Positions 49,501 to 59,040 of a stretch of 64,000 nucleotides of DNA are shown here, piece after piece. This DNA comes from Agaricus subrufescens (Eukaryota > Basidiomycota > Agaricomycetes > Agaricales > Agaricaceae). The position numbers and the translations under genes were made by a program. The DNA lies in contig CM057063.1 in NCBI GenBank assembly GCA_029945375.1, forward strand, positions 2,787,894-2,851,893, written 5' to 3'. The stretch's first letter is position 1, and every line of letters begins with the position of its first letter. Below the pieces are notes generated by a model. The model was not told where the DNA came from. It was given only the letters and a program-made list of their open reading frames with translations, and did not search any database.

Positions 49501-51557
49501 AACGTAATTACCCATTTGTATTTGTGGTACGATTGAATGGGGAATTCAAGAAGATCCGAGTGGATCAATTCGCCGTAACTAGAAGCTCGTTTGGAATTTT
49601 CCGGGAAGGACTTCTGGTGCTGCTTGCCAAGAGCGCAACCTGGGCATGTCCGTTTCGACCGGGGGAAATCAATTTTGGGTGGTGATTTCGAGGAGTTCGG
49701 TACTCTTTTCAGAGCTTCGTCAGAGACGTGACCGAACCTTTGGTGCCAGATCTCGTAAGACGGATCGTGGACAGATCGGTTCACTGTGCCAACTTGTTTG
49801 AAGACACGTGTGAACACGTAGTGTAGATTACTACCACAACATCCACCAGTCGCTGTAGCGGTGAGGATGGGTTTCCCTTTTGGGTCGTACAAGGTTGTAC
49901 ATTTGTCGTTGCCGATCACAGTCGCACCATTTTGTAAGAATGTGTTGGTGGATAGGATCCGGCCCCCCATACCGGCGACATAGGCTACCGGTGAGATTGT
50001 TGAAGTCAATAGGGTGACTTCACCCGTTTTTGGGTCAACGACTTCATGCTCGAACATGACGGTTCCACGAGCGGTTATTGGAAGGATCTTATCCGCTTCA
50101 GCAGTTCCGACTATTCCGAAATTTCCCTTTTCGTACTCGACAAAGTCATCAAGGTCGCATGTGAAGTGGCACGATGCGCCTGAGTCGAGGAGCCATTCGG
50201 TCGTATAGTTGGGGTTTGCAGGCTGCTTACCCCTGCATTTAGAACACTCATTGTCACTCTTTTGCTCGGTGCTAGTGGAAGCGACGCATGCATATAATTG
50301 GGAACTACATAATACAGGCTGATCTACATGTATAGGGTCGGAGATCCAGCACTGAAGTTCCTGATTAGTATCAACCCGATTAGGGGATTCATGAGTGACA
50401 TACCGGGAGGATCCGATAGAGACCGAATCATCCTCCATTCCGGAGGGTTCGTATTCTTCGATCACTGCATCGACGGGATCGATCTCCATCTCGGCCGCTT
50501 TTTCAGCGAGCTCCTTGTCTTTTTGAGCGATTACTCGCGCCTTAGCCGTTTCGAAGCGTCCAATTGGATAAGGACGGAATGCTGGGCGAGGGCGAGGGTC
50601 AGATGTGACCTGATATGAAAGACGAGCTGCGAGGGGGATCCCGGAGTGTAAGATAGCGGGGGATGCAAATTGGGTGCACGATTGTGCCGAGTACTCTTCT
50701 ATGCCAGTAGTAGGCGCCAGATCAGCTTGCTTAGCGGTCTGGTTGTCCTTGCGTTTACCGCGGCGAGTTTTCTTCTTTGGCTGATCCGAGTTTTGGTTAT
50801 TCCCGGATTGCTGCTGCTGTTGCTGCTGCTGCTGTTGGCCGTGAGGCTTCTGCTGCTGCTGCTTCTGCTGCTGCTGGTTGTGTCCACCTTGCGGTTTCCA
50901 CTGCGGAGCGTTGTTGTTCCGCTTAATGCCAGAGAAGCGGTTCGCTTGAACCTGGGCGTTCTTGCGCTGGTTGAATTCCGTGAGGATTGCAGCGCGAACG
51001 GCCTGATAAGTCACATCAGTAACTGAGGACTTTGCGGCAAGGAAGGAGGATGCAATGTTCCAATTATTCGGAACAGATCCGAGAAGAGTCATCGCACGAA
51101 CTAGTGCGGGAATATTGACTCCGGCGGTTTCAAGACGGTTGTAGATCAACTCAAGTTGGGCGATTTCTGCCGATGGATCTTTCGATCCAGAAATCGAGAA
51201 TCCCAGGGTCTGCTGGTACATCGCGTAGATGCCAGCCGGCCCGGCTGTGCCATAAGTGTTCTCGAGGGCGACCCAGAGATCACGAATGCCAGTATACTGA
51301 ATGGTGATTAGCCCTTCAGCGATACGGCAGTGCATAGCAGCTATGGCAAGCTTTTGAGTATGAGCTCTTCTCCTGACTTCGTCAGCATCCGTAGTGGCTA
51401 CGACGTTGTCATCAATCATATCCAGAGCGGAGGCATCGCTCAATGGATCTTGGAGAAGCGTCATGATGTTGCGCATACTGCGCTTCCAAGAGTCATAGTT
51501 CTCCGCTCCGGTGAGGACGGGAACAGTGTTGAGAAGGGGGAGTACAGCTGAGGCCAT
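46581..51557 (-). CDS. copia 2 Gag-Pol polyprotein, 1,658 aa, intact
   Basis: Single open frame from ATG at 51557. Gag N-terminus with YDSWKRSMRNIM, then a Gln-rich stretch and a basic patch (KKKTRRGKRK); I see no CCHC knuckle. Protease WLLDSGASCHF. GAG-pre-integrase IWHQRFGHVSDEALKRV and a CPGCALGKQH zinc pair. Integrase HSDLLEFP ... IRSDNGGEYMS ... HQQNGRAERLNRTL, giving the DDE set. Pro-rich linker. Reverse transcriptase WVFNTK, RARLVAKGFSQIEG and catalytic YVDDVALIG. RNase H FSDSDWAQDP, SSTEAEYMALSD, HIDVKIHIVRQYV. The C-terminus lies just inside the 3' LTR. All catalytic residues I can check are present, so the element may still be active; it is the youngest insertion by nesting order. 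Confidence 0.95.
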   Translation of the reverse strand: MASAVLPLLNTVPVLTGAENYDSWKRSMRNIMTLLQDPLSDASALDMIDDNVVATTDADEVRRRAHTQKLAIAAMHCRIAEGLITIQYTGIRDLWVALENTYGTAGPAGIYAMYQQTLGFSISGSKDPSAEIAQLELIYNRLETAGVNIPALVRAMTLLGSVPNNWNIASSFLAAKSSVTDVTYQAVRAAILTEFNQRKNAQVQANRFSGIKRNNNAPQWKPQGGHNQQQQKQQQQKPHGQQQQQQQQQQSGNNQNSDQPKKKTRRGKRKDNQTAKQADLAPTTGIEEYSAQSCTQFASPAILHSGIPLAARLSYQVTSDPRPRPAFRPYPIGRFETAKARVIAQKDKELAEKAAEMEIDPVDAVIEEYEPSGMEDDSVSIGSSRYVTHESPNRVDTNQELQCWISDPIHVDQPVLCSSQLYACVASTSTEQKSDNECSKCRGKQPANPNYTTEWLLDSGASCHFTCDLDDFVEYEKGNFGIVGTAEADKILPITARGTVMFEHEVVDPKTGEVTLLTSTISPVAYVAGMGGRILSTNTFLQNGATVIGNDKCTTLYDPKGKPILTATATGGCCGSNLHYVFTRVFKQVGTVNRSVHDPSYEIWHQRFGHVSDEALKRVPNSSKSPPKIDFPRSKRTCPGCALGKQHQKSFPENSKRASSYGELIHSDLLEFPIQSYHKYKWVITFLDDYSSVGTIALLRNKSDAFKALKDFVAMIKNQHNTSVKRIRSDNGGEYMSSDMTNFFNSNGIIHETTAPHAHQQNGRAERLNRTLLDKARAMLQHACFPDSYWEFAIQCAVHVYNRTPMRRLEWKSPYEKWCGKKPEINNLRVFGCGAYVFIPEEKRVNKLSPRSELMIFVGYSSGGANYQFIRHTKNNALFVSPSAIFEEDYFPKCPETDPRGYPKAPPSTNNDDESDNSGDSPPAPYGYGSDPKPLPPTPPKPPHGPSTPSSGPSRPRTPSRAPSPQRSPPPAPPQPPAPEPGPSSGNPRRSGRERRAPMRKDNVYGDRSDPVKDLQKDLEGLLDKIRATGESERQPNERDIRKPYPPAKDVIGPQEDRLRQRFPWRERRAREFDRAPKWNRNGPVPSVEPELAPDTPPSGNQSPEPTQRSQPPSDHMEDIQRLVHEGGLEFIETLIAAAVKKGKTPVMFKDLADLSPDDRKDWIAACVEELQALKKRGVYELMDLPKGRRAIKNRWVFNTKSDGRKRARLVAKGFSQIEGVDFDELFSPVVRYETARLLLGVAALEDWEIESVDVKTAYLYGKLDEEIYMEQPEGFRLKGSERKVWKLHRALYGLKQAGLAWWRELTASMKELGFKRCQSDAGVYTYRCPKTKQLIIALVYVDDVALIGKRTKLFTDLKNRFMKKWECRDLGECKEFLGMKITRDRKNRRIFLDQVDYLDKILEKFNVASKPTETPLKSGFVFLPNSEPVNPALRTRYQQLVGSLMYLMIGSRPDIAYAVVKLSQQCANPAEEHFEAGLWVLRYLLATRKYRIVFNGASNKGLHAFSDSDWAQDPTDRKSVTGNYVTLASGCVSWLSRKQKTVAASSTEAEYMALSDCSKQLVWMHQLLTEAGLDVLPPKLSADNEGSIFWASNPVQERRSKHIDVKIHIVRQYVEDGKIDLCWIDGTKNPADIFTKNLDKVKFERIRKLLGMEFFAQ

Positions 51558-51794
51558 TGATTCGAGTGTCTGCGTGAAACACGATCAGTATCGAGCATAG
51601 CACGGAGTGCACTGCGTCAGATAGGCTGAAGCTCCTTCTCGCCTGCAGAGAGGGTGTAGACCATGAACGGGGAAGGTGCTTGGTGTAGCACACTTCAAAC
51701 AAAGGCGGGGTGAGGCCTCGATACATCGTTCAGGTAGGTCGATCAACCCTTTCAACATCGTGCAACGTGGGTGCACAGAGTGAACAGGCGATCG

Positions 51795-51806
51795 GGGCCC
51801 ATAACC
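51795..51806 (-). other. primer-binding site of copia 2
   Basis: On the - strand the 5' LTR ends TTAACA and is followed at once by GGTTATGGGCCC, the same initiator-tRNA-Met anticodon-arm complement as in copia 1. Confidence 0.65.
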
Positions 51807-52137
51807 TGTTAAGACAGCAGCGACACACGCATAGCAGTGGGCTGATAGACTTACTGATAGAAGTAGCTTGAGGACGAGTAATACGACGAGGGCGATGAGA
51901 GACGAGAGAACTGTATGATTATTTACTAGATACACAGGCCTTTATATACTACTCTAGGAGGCTGTGCGCATAGACAAAAGATATTCCTCATAATAGGACG
52001 CGTAAGCGTCCATGCATAATTGTTGGAGCAACAATAGATCGCATCACAACTAGAACAAAGAAGCATCCATAAATAGATGCTGTGCATAAGTCATAATTCG
52101 TACAGAGCTTTGTAAGCATCAATGTACTATTCTAACA
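51807..52137 (-). repeat. copia 2 5' LTR
   Basis: 331 bp, terminal TGTTAGAAT...CTTAACA on the - strand, followed by the primer-binding site. Confidence 0.92.
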
Positions 52138-52525
52138 GTATCTTGGTCGAGCAAACGGCAAGAAACGGTCGCATTATCGACTGTGGAAGCTGAGTACATG
52201 GCCTTTACTCGGGCTATTCAACAAGCTATCTGGATGGATAAATTTCTAGAAGAAGTTGGATTAACACAGGACAGGCCCACTAACATTTTCGGGGATAATA
52301 CGGGGGCAATCGCGAATACTCAAAACGACAAGAATCATCGTAGAACAAAACACATCGACATCAAGCACCACTTCATTAAAGAGAAGGTTACATCTGGTAT
52401 AGTGGTATTCAACTATATACCGACATCAGAAAATCTGGCGGATATCTTGACTAAGCCATTGGCGAAGGATGCTGTACTGAGATGCTGTATTGGAATGGGG
52501 ATACGTGGATAGAAGGTGATACCGA

Positions 52526-52536
52526 AGCAGGGGGAG
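52526..52536 (+). other. polypurine tract of copia 1
   Basis: AGCAGGGGGAG lies directly against the 3' LTR start at 52537, where plus-strand priming is expected. Confidence 0.7.
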
Positions 52537-52908
52537 TATTGAAGATACTTCGGTAACGTCCCAACTTTACTTCAATATCTATTTTAAGGATCATTCTATT
52601 TTCGTCTTTTCTACATTTCTCATTCTTTCACCGTGACCGTTTACATTCTCTATTATACCTCTTACTATACAGTTTTTCCTTTCCTACTATACAGTTCTAC
52701 TTTGCCGTTCTCGTGCCGAATACTTATACCACCAGCCACCGATGTCTCACCTCAGCGGTCAACATCACTTTGTTGACGTTGAGGTGAGTTTACCTTTCAT
52801 GTACTCTCGTTTACTGGTAGCTGACATGTAGTTAGCATTTACATTTCCTTTAGGTAAATAAAGCGGTCAACATCACTTCGTTGACGTTGAGCATTTACAT
52901 TTCCTTTA
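52537..52908 (+). repeat. copia 1 3' LTR
   Basis: 372 bp, read as identical to 41690-42061, followed by the target duplication GATGT. Confidence 0.92.
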
Positions 52909-55900
52909 GATGTAAACAAAGGTACGGCTCTTCACATTGTAGTAAAGAGCATACCTGTTGATCGTGAGCTTGCATTGTACCAGGTGGTGACCTCAATACC
53001 GATGATGACTCTGATGGAGAACATCAAGTAGAACCGACAGAAAGTCCGGTGAATCGCCATCGTGATGTTGAAGCTACTACGCCAGGCAGAAAAAAATCCA
53101 GAGCCCCACGCGCAACTTTGAAGGTTCGGAAAGCTATTGAAGCCAAGAAATTAGAGCGAGCGGCTGCAAGTGACACCCCACTGGTCACGGTAGTCAAAGG
53201 CTCGGACAATGCAGCGCCAGCAAAAACGATATCTAATAACGGCAACCGTCAACACATGGACTTGGTGACAAAACGAGCACATACTTATGACCCCACGGTT
53301 AGTTCAAGCTATTGGACACTGTAAAAACAAATACGACATCTGACCTGACATGCCACATTGCAGGATCCTAACACTGAATCCATAAGATCACCTTCAGCAA
53401 AGCGTACGCGACGTGGCAGCCACTTACAAAGCAATATGAAAGCACGCGCGATGTCAACGATCCCTGTTCCTAAACTCAACTTGAGAAGCCAAGGACAACG
53501 TACTGAGCGCGTGATAACGGATAAAACTACGAGCAAAAAGCCTACCGCTAGCGTCAGCACGGTTGATTTTACGAAAGGAGATGTTATACCTTTCTCACCT
53601 CTTCAAGAAAAGTTGCCGGTAGATCTATTTGATGACAACATGGGGGAAAGATCATCCAATGCTGGTTTTGAACTTGAGGAAGAACACGCTGCGAATGCTG
53701 AGCATGGCGTCATGACCAAACGAGGAGCGTGTGGTAAAGGTCAAGGTACAGGGACAGGCAGTCTGAAAGGGAGAGGAGTAATGATGAACATCGAATCGAC
53801 CGATGACGAGCGCGGAGACTTGAACCACCAAAGCTCGGGATCTTCGGGCTCCGAGTATAATCCAAGTGCAAGGCCTAGTAGTGTCAGTGGAATGGACCTC
53901 GAGGACGACACGATCATGGCAGTTGATAAGGGCACTGGCCTCGTAGAGATTGAAATGTCTCCTCGCGATTCGCCTGCCCTTCCTACTAAATATCGATCCA
54001 CTAAGCTCAGAGCCCCATGGCCCAATGAGACGTTTGATGACTATAAAGAGCAGTGCATGGAGGGCGCTGAAAATGACTTTGTATTGTCAATGATGATCGA
54101 GCGAGAATACTATGGCGACATACTGGACTCAATGGGAGATGGGAGTCAACCACCTGACGAGGAATACTTTTCAATCCACGATAGAGACGAATACTATGAG
54201 AGCTTGAGCCCCCACGAGAAGGTAAGTACAAATACTCCTTGATCGAAGGCAATGACTTACCTTGTCCATGCCTACAGCTATCAAGGGAAAGCGTGCTATC
54301 GCCTCAAATCGCCATGGAGAAATCCTATCTCAACGCTAAGGTACAGGGAAAGAAAAGGGCAGAGGAGGGACAGGACGTCGAGGACAGAAACAGCTCGAAG
54401 GTGCGTGTTGCTGAACATGAGGCTAAGGCGGGCACGCGTATAAGTTCATCACCGCTGACTAAATGAAGTTCCCACCCAACTCTACCAACTTCCACCGCCA
54501 CAAAGCCCATGGAAGGCGCGAACACTCTTCGGCTGCCGCCGCTGGCAGCGCTCGTGCTTCTGATTTGCTTGATGACAAGAGGCCCGGGGTAAAAAGTGGG
54601 GATCATTATTCAGGGTAAGTCGTGAAACAAGTTCTTCGAGACTCTATCCTTTTACTAAGCGATTCAACACGCACCCCCCAATGAATCTGTAGCAACGATA
54701 CAGATTCTGATGATTGGCTCAAGGAGCCCGCTTCTCCCCCCCTGGTGGTGGATCATCACAAGGCCTCTGTCTCTAAGGCGAAAGCAAAAGGAAAGAAACG
54801 CTCTGACTTACCTACCACACAATTTACTGGCCTTGGTAGCCGCAGCTTGACTGGTGAGCAAGACAATGAACGTTTTAATGCAGTAAACGACCTTGGCGGG
54901 ATATCCGACCGAGATGAAGATCGAGGTGAGGAGTACCTACACGCGAAGAGCAGTCCGGTGAAGGATGGAAGGCGGCTGGATAATCAAGTAAGTAATATTC
55001 AAATTCAAAGTTTCAAATCGTCTGTTTATCAACCTCTTACTCGCAGTTCATGGTACGTATTGACGACAGCCCTAAAGCTCGACCCAGCAGTAACAAGAGT
55101 GGCACGAAGCGCCGATCGAAGAAGAGTGAAAATGCCGTTGAAACTGAATCTATCGACCAGCCCACCTCTGACTCAAAGGCCCGCGTTCGCGTCAAGAACA
55201 AGCATCTTCCAACTGAACTCACTCAACCCGTCGATGTATGGAAGACACTTGTACTGCCGACGTTCTTCAACTGGCTTGCAAGTCAAGACGACCCTTGGAA
55301 TCAAAGTCAAGGCGCTATCGTTGATGCCCTGGAGACTATTTGTCGGGCTACTGTTAGGAGCAGTTATACGCTCAAGCGGGATGGTGATACGATTGGAGTC
55401 AAAAGCGCAGAATATCAACGGGCGAGTCTAACATTGATATTGCCCGGACGTTTTTTATATTTTTTTCTAGTTGGTACAAAAGATAAGCGACTGGAAATCA
55501 AAGCTCGGGTCGACCGCTATTTGGGCAATCAACAAGATTTTCGAATGTAGGCCGGAAGTATTCAGTGATTCGGATGAGAGCCGTGTTGCTTGGGCAGATT
55601 GGCATCAACTCAGATGCCATTTCCTGTTCGCAGATGTTGACACAAGTGTGAGTCAAATAATCAAGGGATAAGTCATTGATGTGATCTCGTTTTCCAGCCT
55701 CCGAAGGGTATGTTCCAAAGCAATGCATTCTTGCACGTACTCGGTGCGCACTTCGCCCTCTTTGCTACCGACGAAAAGGCCTGGGTGCCAGGACTGACCC
55801 ACGACTCAATCAATCATGAGCCGTGGGGTGCAATCGCGATCGCGGCGGCAGCGGTAAGTGTCCAGACTCCTCACTTTCTCTTTCCTCTCACATATGTGCC

Positions 55901-57419
55901 TTGTCAGGTTGAGCGCGCCGTCGTTCTCTGGAGCGACCGTGACCTTACCGTCGAAATTATGGATCGAGCCGCAAGGTCCAGAAGTCACGCGATTGAGTTT
56001 CCAAAGAAGATGAACGCGAAAGGAATCGAGACTCAAGGTCACGCCTTGTTTGCAGAACCTAAATGGGGACCGCGTACACAATATTACCTTCGAAACATCC
56101 GAGCGAAGGTCAAGAAAGGGACATGGAACTGGGTAGAGATCCATGACCTCCTTGAGCCTCACACCAAGGCGTTACAGAAGCGCGAAAAGGCGAAGCCGAA
56201 GGTCCAGAAACCTGTCAAAGATGTTGTGGAGGTTGATGACGACGACTTACTCGATGACGCCGCTGACATGACTAGTGGTAGCCTTGGTTTTCAGCCTGCC
56301 CTAGTCAAGCCCTGGATGTTGAAAGTTCGTATTTTTTTTTCTTTGAATCAACCATCATATCATTGATATGAATTCGAGTTGGCGTCTCAGCCCTCAAGTT
56401 CGCAAGCCCTACCTCCCGCACCAAATCATGATCTCGTGTAAGTTTCTTCATCGTCTCGGGCATCATCTCAGCTCTCTCAACCCCCTCCTGCATTCAGTCA
56501 TACTTCGTCCTCGAAACCCGGCCCCCACGTGAAAGGAACTCGGCCACCATCTATGAAAAGAGTATGCCTCTATTTCTTTAATATGGAAAGGTACATCCCC
56601 TGATCGTGCTCCTATTCTATGTCTGTTGTATCAACAGCCCAACCCTAGTGACATCTCAGCGTCCAATAATCCGGCTGTAGAGGTGAGTATGAGAAATATT
56701 GTGTTAATATGTCGGTACTTACATTTCAAGCTTTTACAGCATGCCCCGAGCCATCATCGTGATCGCTCGCTTGCCCTTCCCAGTAGGGAGAGGTCTTCTT
56801 GGGACCCACAAGTATCAAGGAGCGACCCAAAGGTATGATTCTCTAACTTTGACACAAATTGACGCCACTGATACAAATATGCTTAGGCTTTTGGCACCAG
56901 CGGCGAGGTAACTGTACGAACCTTTATTCAAATGTATGTATATACTAACACCAGCTTATCATCCTCCAGTCCACCAGGTGCCATATGATTTCGCAAGCTG
57001 TGTCTCAACACCGCCCGCATTCTGACCGTGGCCTGGTCTCTCATACGCAAGAAGGGGTGTCATCGGGGCATTTCCATTCGTCGGTACAAGATGCGGCTAG
57101 TATGCCCGCGAGGCATAGCAGAAAGGCCCAAGCCCTTGTTCAAGTTTCTTCAACTAAACACTACTCCTCTCAGCCAGATGCAGGCTCATCGCGACGTCGC
57201 TAATTGTTTTACCATATCTTTTACCTCTTTCATATCCTGCTCACCTCTTAATTGTTATACTGTCACCTTCAGTCTCTATGCGCCGTCTCATTCAACTTCT
57301 GCTCTGCTGGTGCTTTATACCCCTTGTTTTTTTTTTTTACAAATTTTCGATTAGTTTTGAGGCTCAAGTACTAGTGTAGGTCTGCTATCACTGCTATTGA
57401 TGTGGCAGTGTAATATTAT

Positions 57420-57720
57420 TTTATCATACCATGATCCATGCCTTATCAAAGGACTTAAGTACCTTAGGCCTGCCTTAAGGCTTGACTTATTGAGCTGTCT
57501 TTGACATCTTTATCCCTCGCCCTTGAACCAGACTTAAGTACCTTAAAAATACCTTAAGACCAACTTATTGAGCTGTCTTTGACATCCTTATCCCTCAACC
57601 TTGGTCCAGACTTAAGTACCTTAAGTACCTTAAGACTGCCTTAGACCAACTTTATGAAGTCATCTCAGACATCATTATACCCAAACTTATGCTCCAGACT
57701 TATGCTTAACAATATTAAGG
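57420..57720. repeat. right subterminal repeats of Plavaka
   Basis: A unit of about 80 bp is duplicated (GACTTATTGAGCTGTCTTTG, CATCYTTATCCCTC, then CAGACTTAAGTACCTTAA), with many copies of the palindromic word CTTAAGTACCTTAAG. Related CTTAAGG/ATTAAGTAC words occur at the left end (36720-36780). Confidence 0.6.
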
Positions 57721-57817
57721 CAAGCATAAGCCATGGTTAAGATTAGACCCTGGCTTATGCAACATTGCCTTATGGAAGCCTTAAACAGTTGACTAAGTCG
57801 TATAAGGCATGAATAAG

Positions 57818-57838
57818 GCCTAAAACATTTTCCTGATG
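57818..57838 (-). repeat. Plavaka right terminal inverted repeat
   Basis: Reverse complement begins CATCAGGAAAATGTTTTAG. The flanking CA (57839-57840) matches CA at 36650-36651. Confidence 0.75.
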
Positions 57839-58670
57839 CAGTGCGGTGGTTGTTTCGTTGTCTTTCGGTGTCTTCCCATCCCTTTCTGACGGATCCTATG
57901 GCGGAGACCCATCCTTTGAGGGAAGTGGGAATAGCGTTCGGGGGGTAGCCCAAGATGGTGTGGATTACATCTGATCTGGTGTGTTGTTTCAGGAGATAGA
58001 GCGCGTGGTCTTCACTAGATCGGGATTGGCTGACAAGGGCGACGAATTTGACAAGGAAGTCGTTGGTGTGGAGGTTTCCTTGTTTGAAAGATTCGATCTT
58101 GTCTTTAGCGATCTGCTGCTCGTTTCCAGGTGAGAAGGCGTCCACGATTTCTTTGGCAAAAACTTTCCAGTCTGCGGTGTCATCTCCTTTGATGATCTTG
58201 TCTTCCCATTTCTTGGCGAACCATCCTGGGATTTCTCCTCTCAGGTGGTTGGTGACAAGGAGTATCTTTGAGTCTGTGTCTTCGTATTTGCTAAACTTGA
58301 GGAAAATTTCCATTCCTCTCCACCAGTCGTTAAACTTGTTCCTATCTCCATGGAAAAATCCGGGTTCCATGACATCCTTGTGGTTGATTGCATTGTTGGT
58401 CTTGGTTTTGGTGTTGTTCATCGCCATTTCTTTTAGTTCTAGTTCTTCGAGTTCTTTTGCTAGTCGGTTCAGGTCTTCATTGAGTGGTGTGTTCTTCGGT
58501 ATTTGTTCTGGGTCTGGTTCTTCTGGTTCCTGTTCGTTGTTTTCGGATGGAGGTTCTGTTTCCTGGTCTTCCTCGTGTCTGAGGGCTTCAAATCTGTTTC
58601 CGTTTCGGTGTCCTTCGAAGAAAACTGTTTCAAAATCGATTCCGAATAGTTCTGTGTTGTCTGTGCTCAT
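57839..58670 (-). pseudogene. gypsy gag N-terminal part, cut by Plavaka
   Basis: Starts ATG 58670 (MSTDNTELFG). An acidic N-terminus is followed by a retrotransposon-gag core (FHGDRNKFNDWWRGMEIFL ... GEIPGWFAKKWED) and ends at RQRNNHRTA at the Plavaka boundary. The gag frame resumes at 36651 with TGVTYGGNGQPMEIG and the zinc knuckles. Apart from the insertion this half has no stop. Confidence 0.8.
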
Positions 58671-58748
58671 ATACTGAGCCTGTCGTGGTTTCCTGCCTCA
58701 ATGACTAGAGGTCTTTCTGCAAGGTGAGCTTTACGACACTTTACCAAA

Positions 58749-59040
58749 TGTTACGACCTTATAGCGATTAGCTCAGGTTGCAACTTAAGGCAAAGACTTG
58801 AGAGCGATAAGGGAATATAGCGAGTTGGTAAAGCGTAAGGAAATACAGAGTATAACTACGCTACTTATAGAGGAGTCGACTACCTAATAATAGAAGTAGA
58901 AAGCGGGCTGAGTAAGTATGCCCAAGGTGTCTGACTAACGATGAGAACAAGTATACAAGATAGGCAAGGCGAGCATATGGATGTGGAGCAGTAGCACATG
59001 GACCTGGGTCAGGGGACGGTAACAAGAATAGATCGTAACA
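58749..59040 (-). repeat. gypsy 5' LTR
   Basis: 292 bp. On the - strand it is followed by TTTGGTAAAGTG, a possible primer-binding site whose tRNA I could not identify. Confidence 0.9.

Larger units (their letters stand above)
46213..52137 (-). mobile_element. inner Ty1/copia element (copia 2), intact
   Basis: LTRs 46213-46543 and 51807-52137 (331 bp each, TGTTAA...CTAACA on the + strand) with target duplication GTATC (46208-46212 and 52138-52142). It sits in the RNase H region of copia 1 in opposite orientation. Purine tract ATGGAGGAG next to the 3' LTR on the - strand. The LTRs differ by 6 transitions and no transversions. With a full-length uninterrupted Gag-Pol it could be autonomous. Confidence 0.93.
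42143..52512 (+). pseudogene. copia 1 Gag-Pol, interrupted in RNase H
   Basis: Coding parts 42143-46212 and 52143-52512 total 4,440 nt (1,479 codons). One GTATC copy plus the inner element separates them, and they join in frame at GGPVS/WSSKRQ. Gag has a CX4CX4HX4C knuckle (CTNSNCNRRGHTIENC). Protease DSGASDH, GAG-pre-integrase VWHRRLGHAG, integrase DIWGP ... RADMGREW ... NGKVERSMRTLLD, reverse transcriptase LVAKGFTQ and TWTDDILGA, and RNase H ADADYAGD ... VEAEYMA ... HIDIKHHFIKE follow in order. The RT catalytic box is WTDD where copia usually has YVDD; both Asp are kept. No stop or frameshift other than the insertion. Confidence 0.9.
41690..52908 (+). mobile_element. outer Ty1/copia element (copia 1)
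   Basis: Two 372-bp LTRs (41690-42061, 52537-52908) that I read as identical. The target duplication is GATGT (41685-41689 and 52909-52913). A primer-binding site follows the 5' LTR and a purine tract (GCAGGGGGAG) precedes the 3' LTR. It inserted in the first exon of the Plavaka partner gene, same orientation. Apart from an inner copia insertion in RNase H its gag-pol frame is complete. The LTR ends TATTGAAG/CCTTTA are unusual in lacking TG...CA. Confidence 0.92.
41364..57203 (+). pseudogene. Plavaka partner gene of unknown function, split by copia
   Basis: Divergent from the transposase and inside the TIRs. Exon 1 starts at 41364 and is cut by the copia element at GAT-GTA, resuming at 52914-52921. 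Further exons: 52984-53297, 53364-54221, 54278-54400, 54469-54614, 54693-54987, 55047-55397, 55471-55647, 55698-55853, 55908-56324, then small exons to 57203. With the insertion removed they form a frame of about 1,230 codons without stops. The N-terminal half is Lys/Arg-rich and disordered. A folded region spans 55.0-56.2 kb with VDVWKTLVLPTFFNWLASQ, WADWHQLRCHF, WVPGLTHDSIN and RTQYYLRNIRAKVKKGTW. The tail is Ser/His-rich. I do not recognise a family. Clean splicing and the open frame suggest it was functional until the insertion. The 55397 donor and the small 3' exons are least certain. Confidence 0.6.
36652..57838. mobile_element. Plavaka-type (KDZ) DNA transposon with two divergent genes
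   Basis: The ends are inverted repeats starting CATCAGGAAAA, and a CA dinucleotide flanks both. Removing the element rejoins the gypsy gag frame across ...RTA and TGVTYGG. It carries a transposase gene on the - strand (41048-37179) and a large partner gene on the + strand (41364-57203), with about 315 bp between their starts. AT-rich subterminal repeats fill both ends. Without the copia insertions it is about 10 kb. The transposase has two in-frame TGA codons and the partner gene is split, so the copy is not autonomous. Confidence 0.8.
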
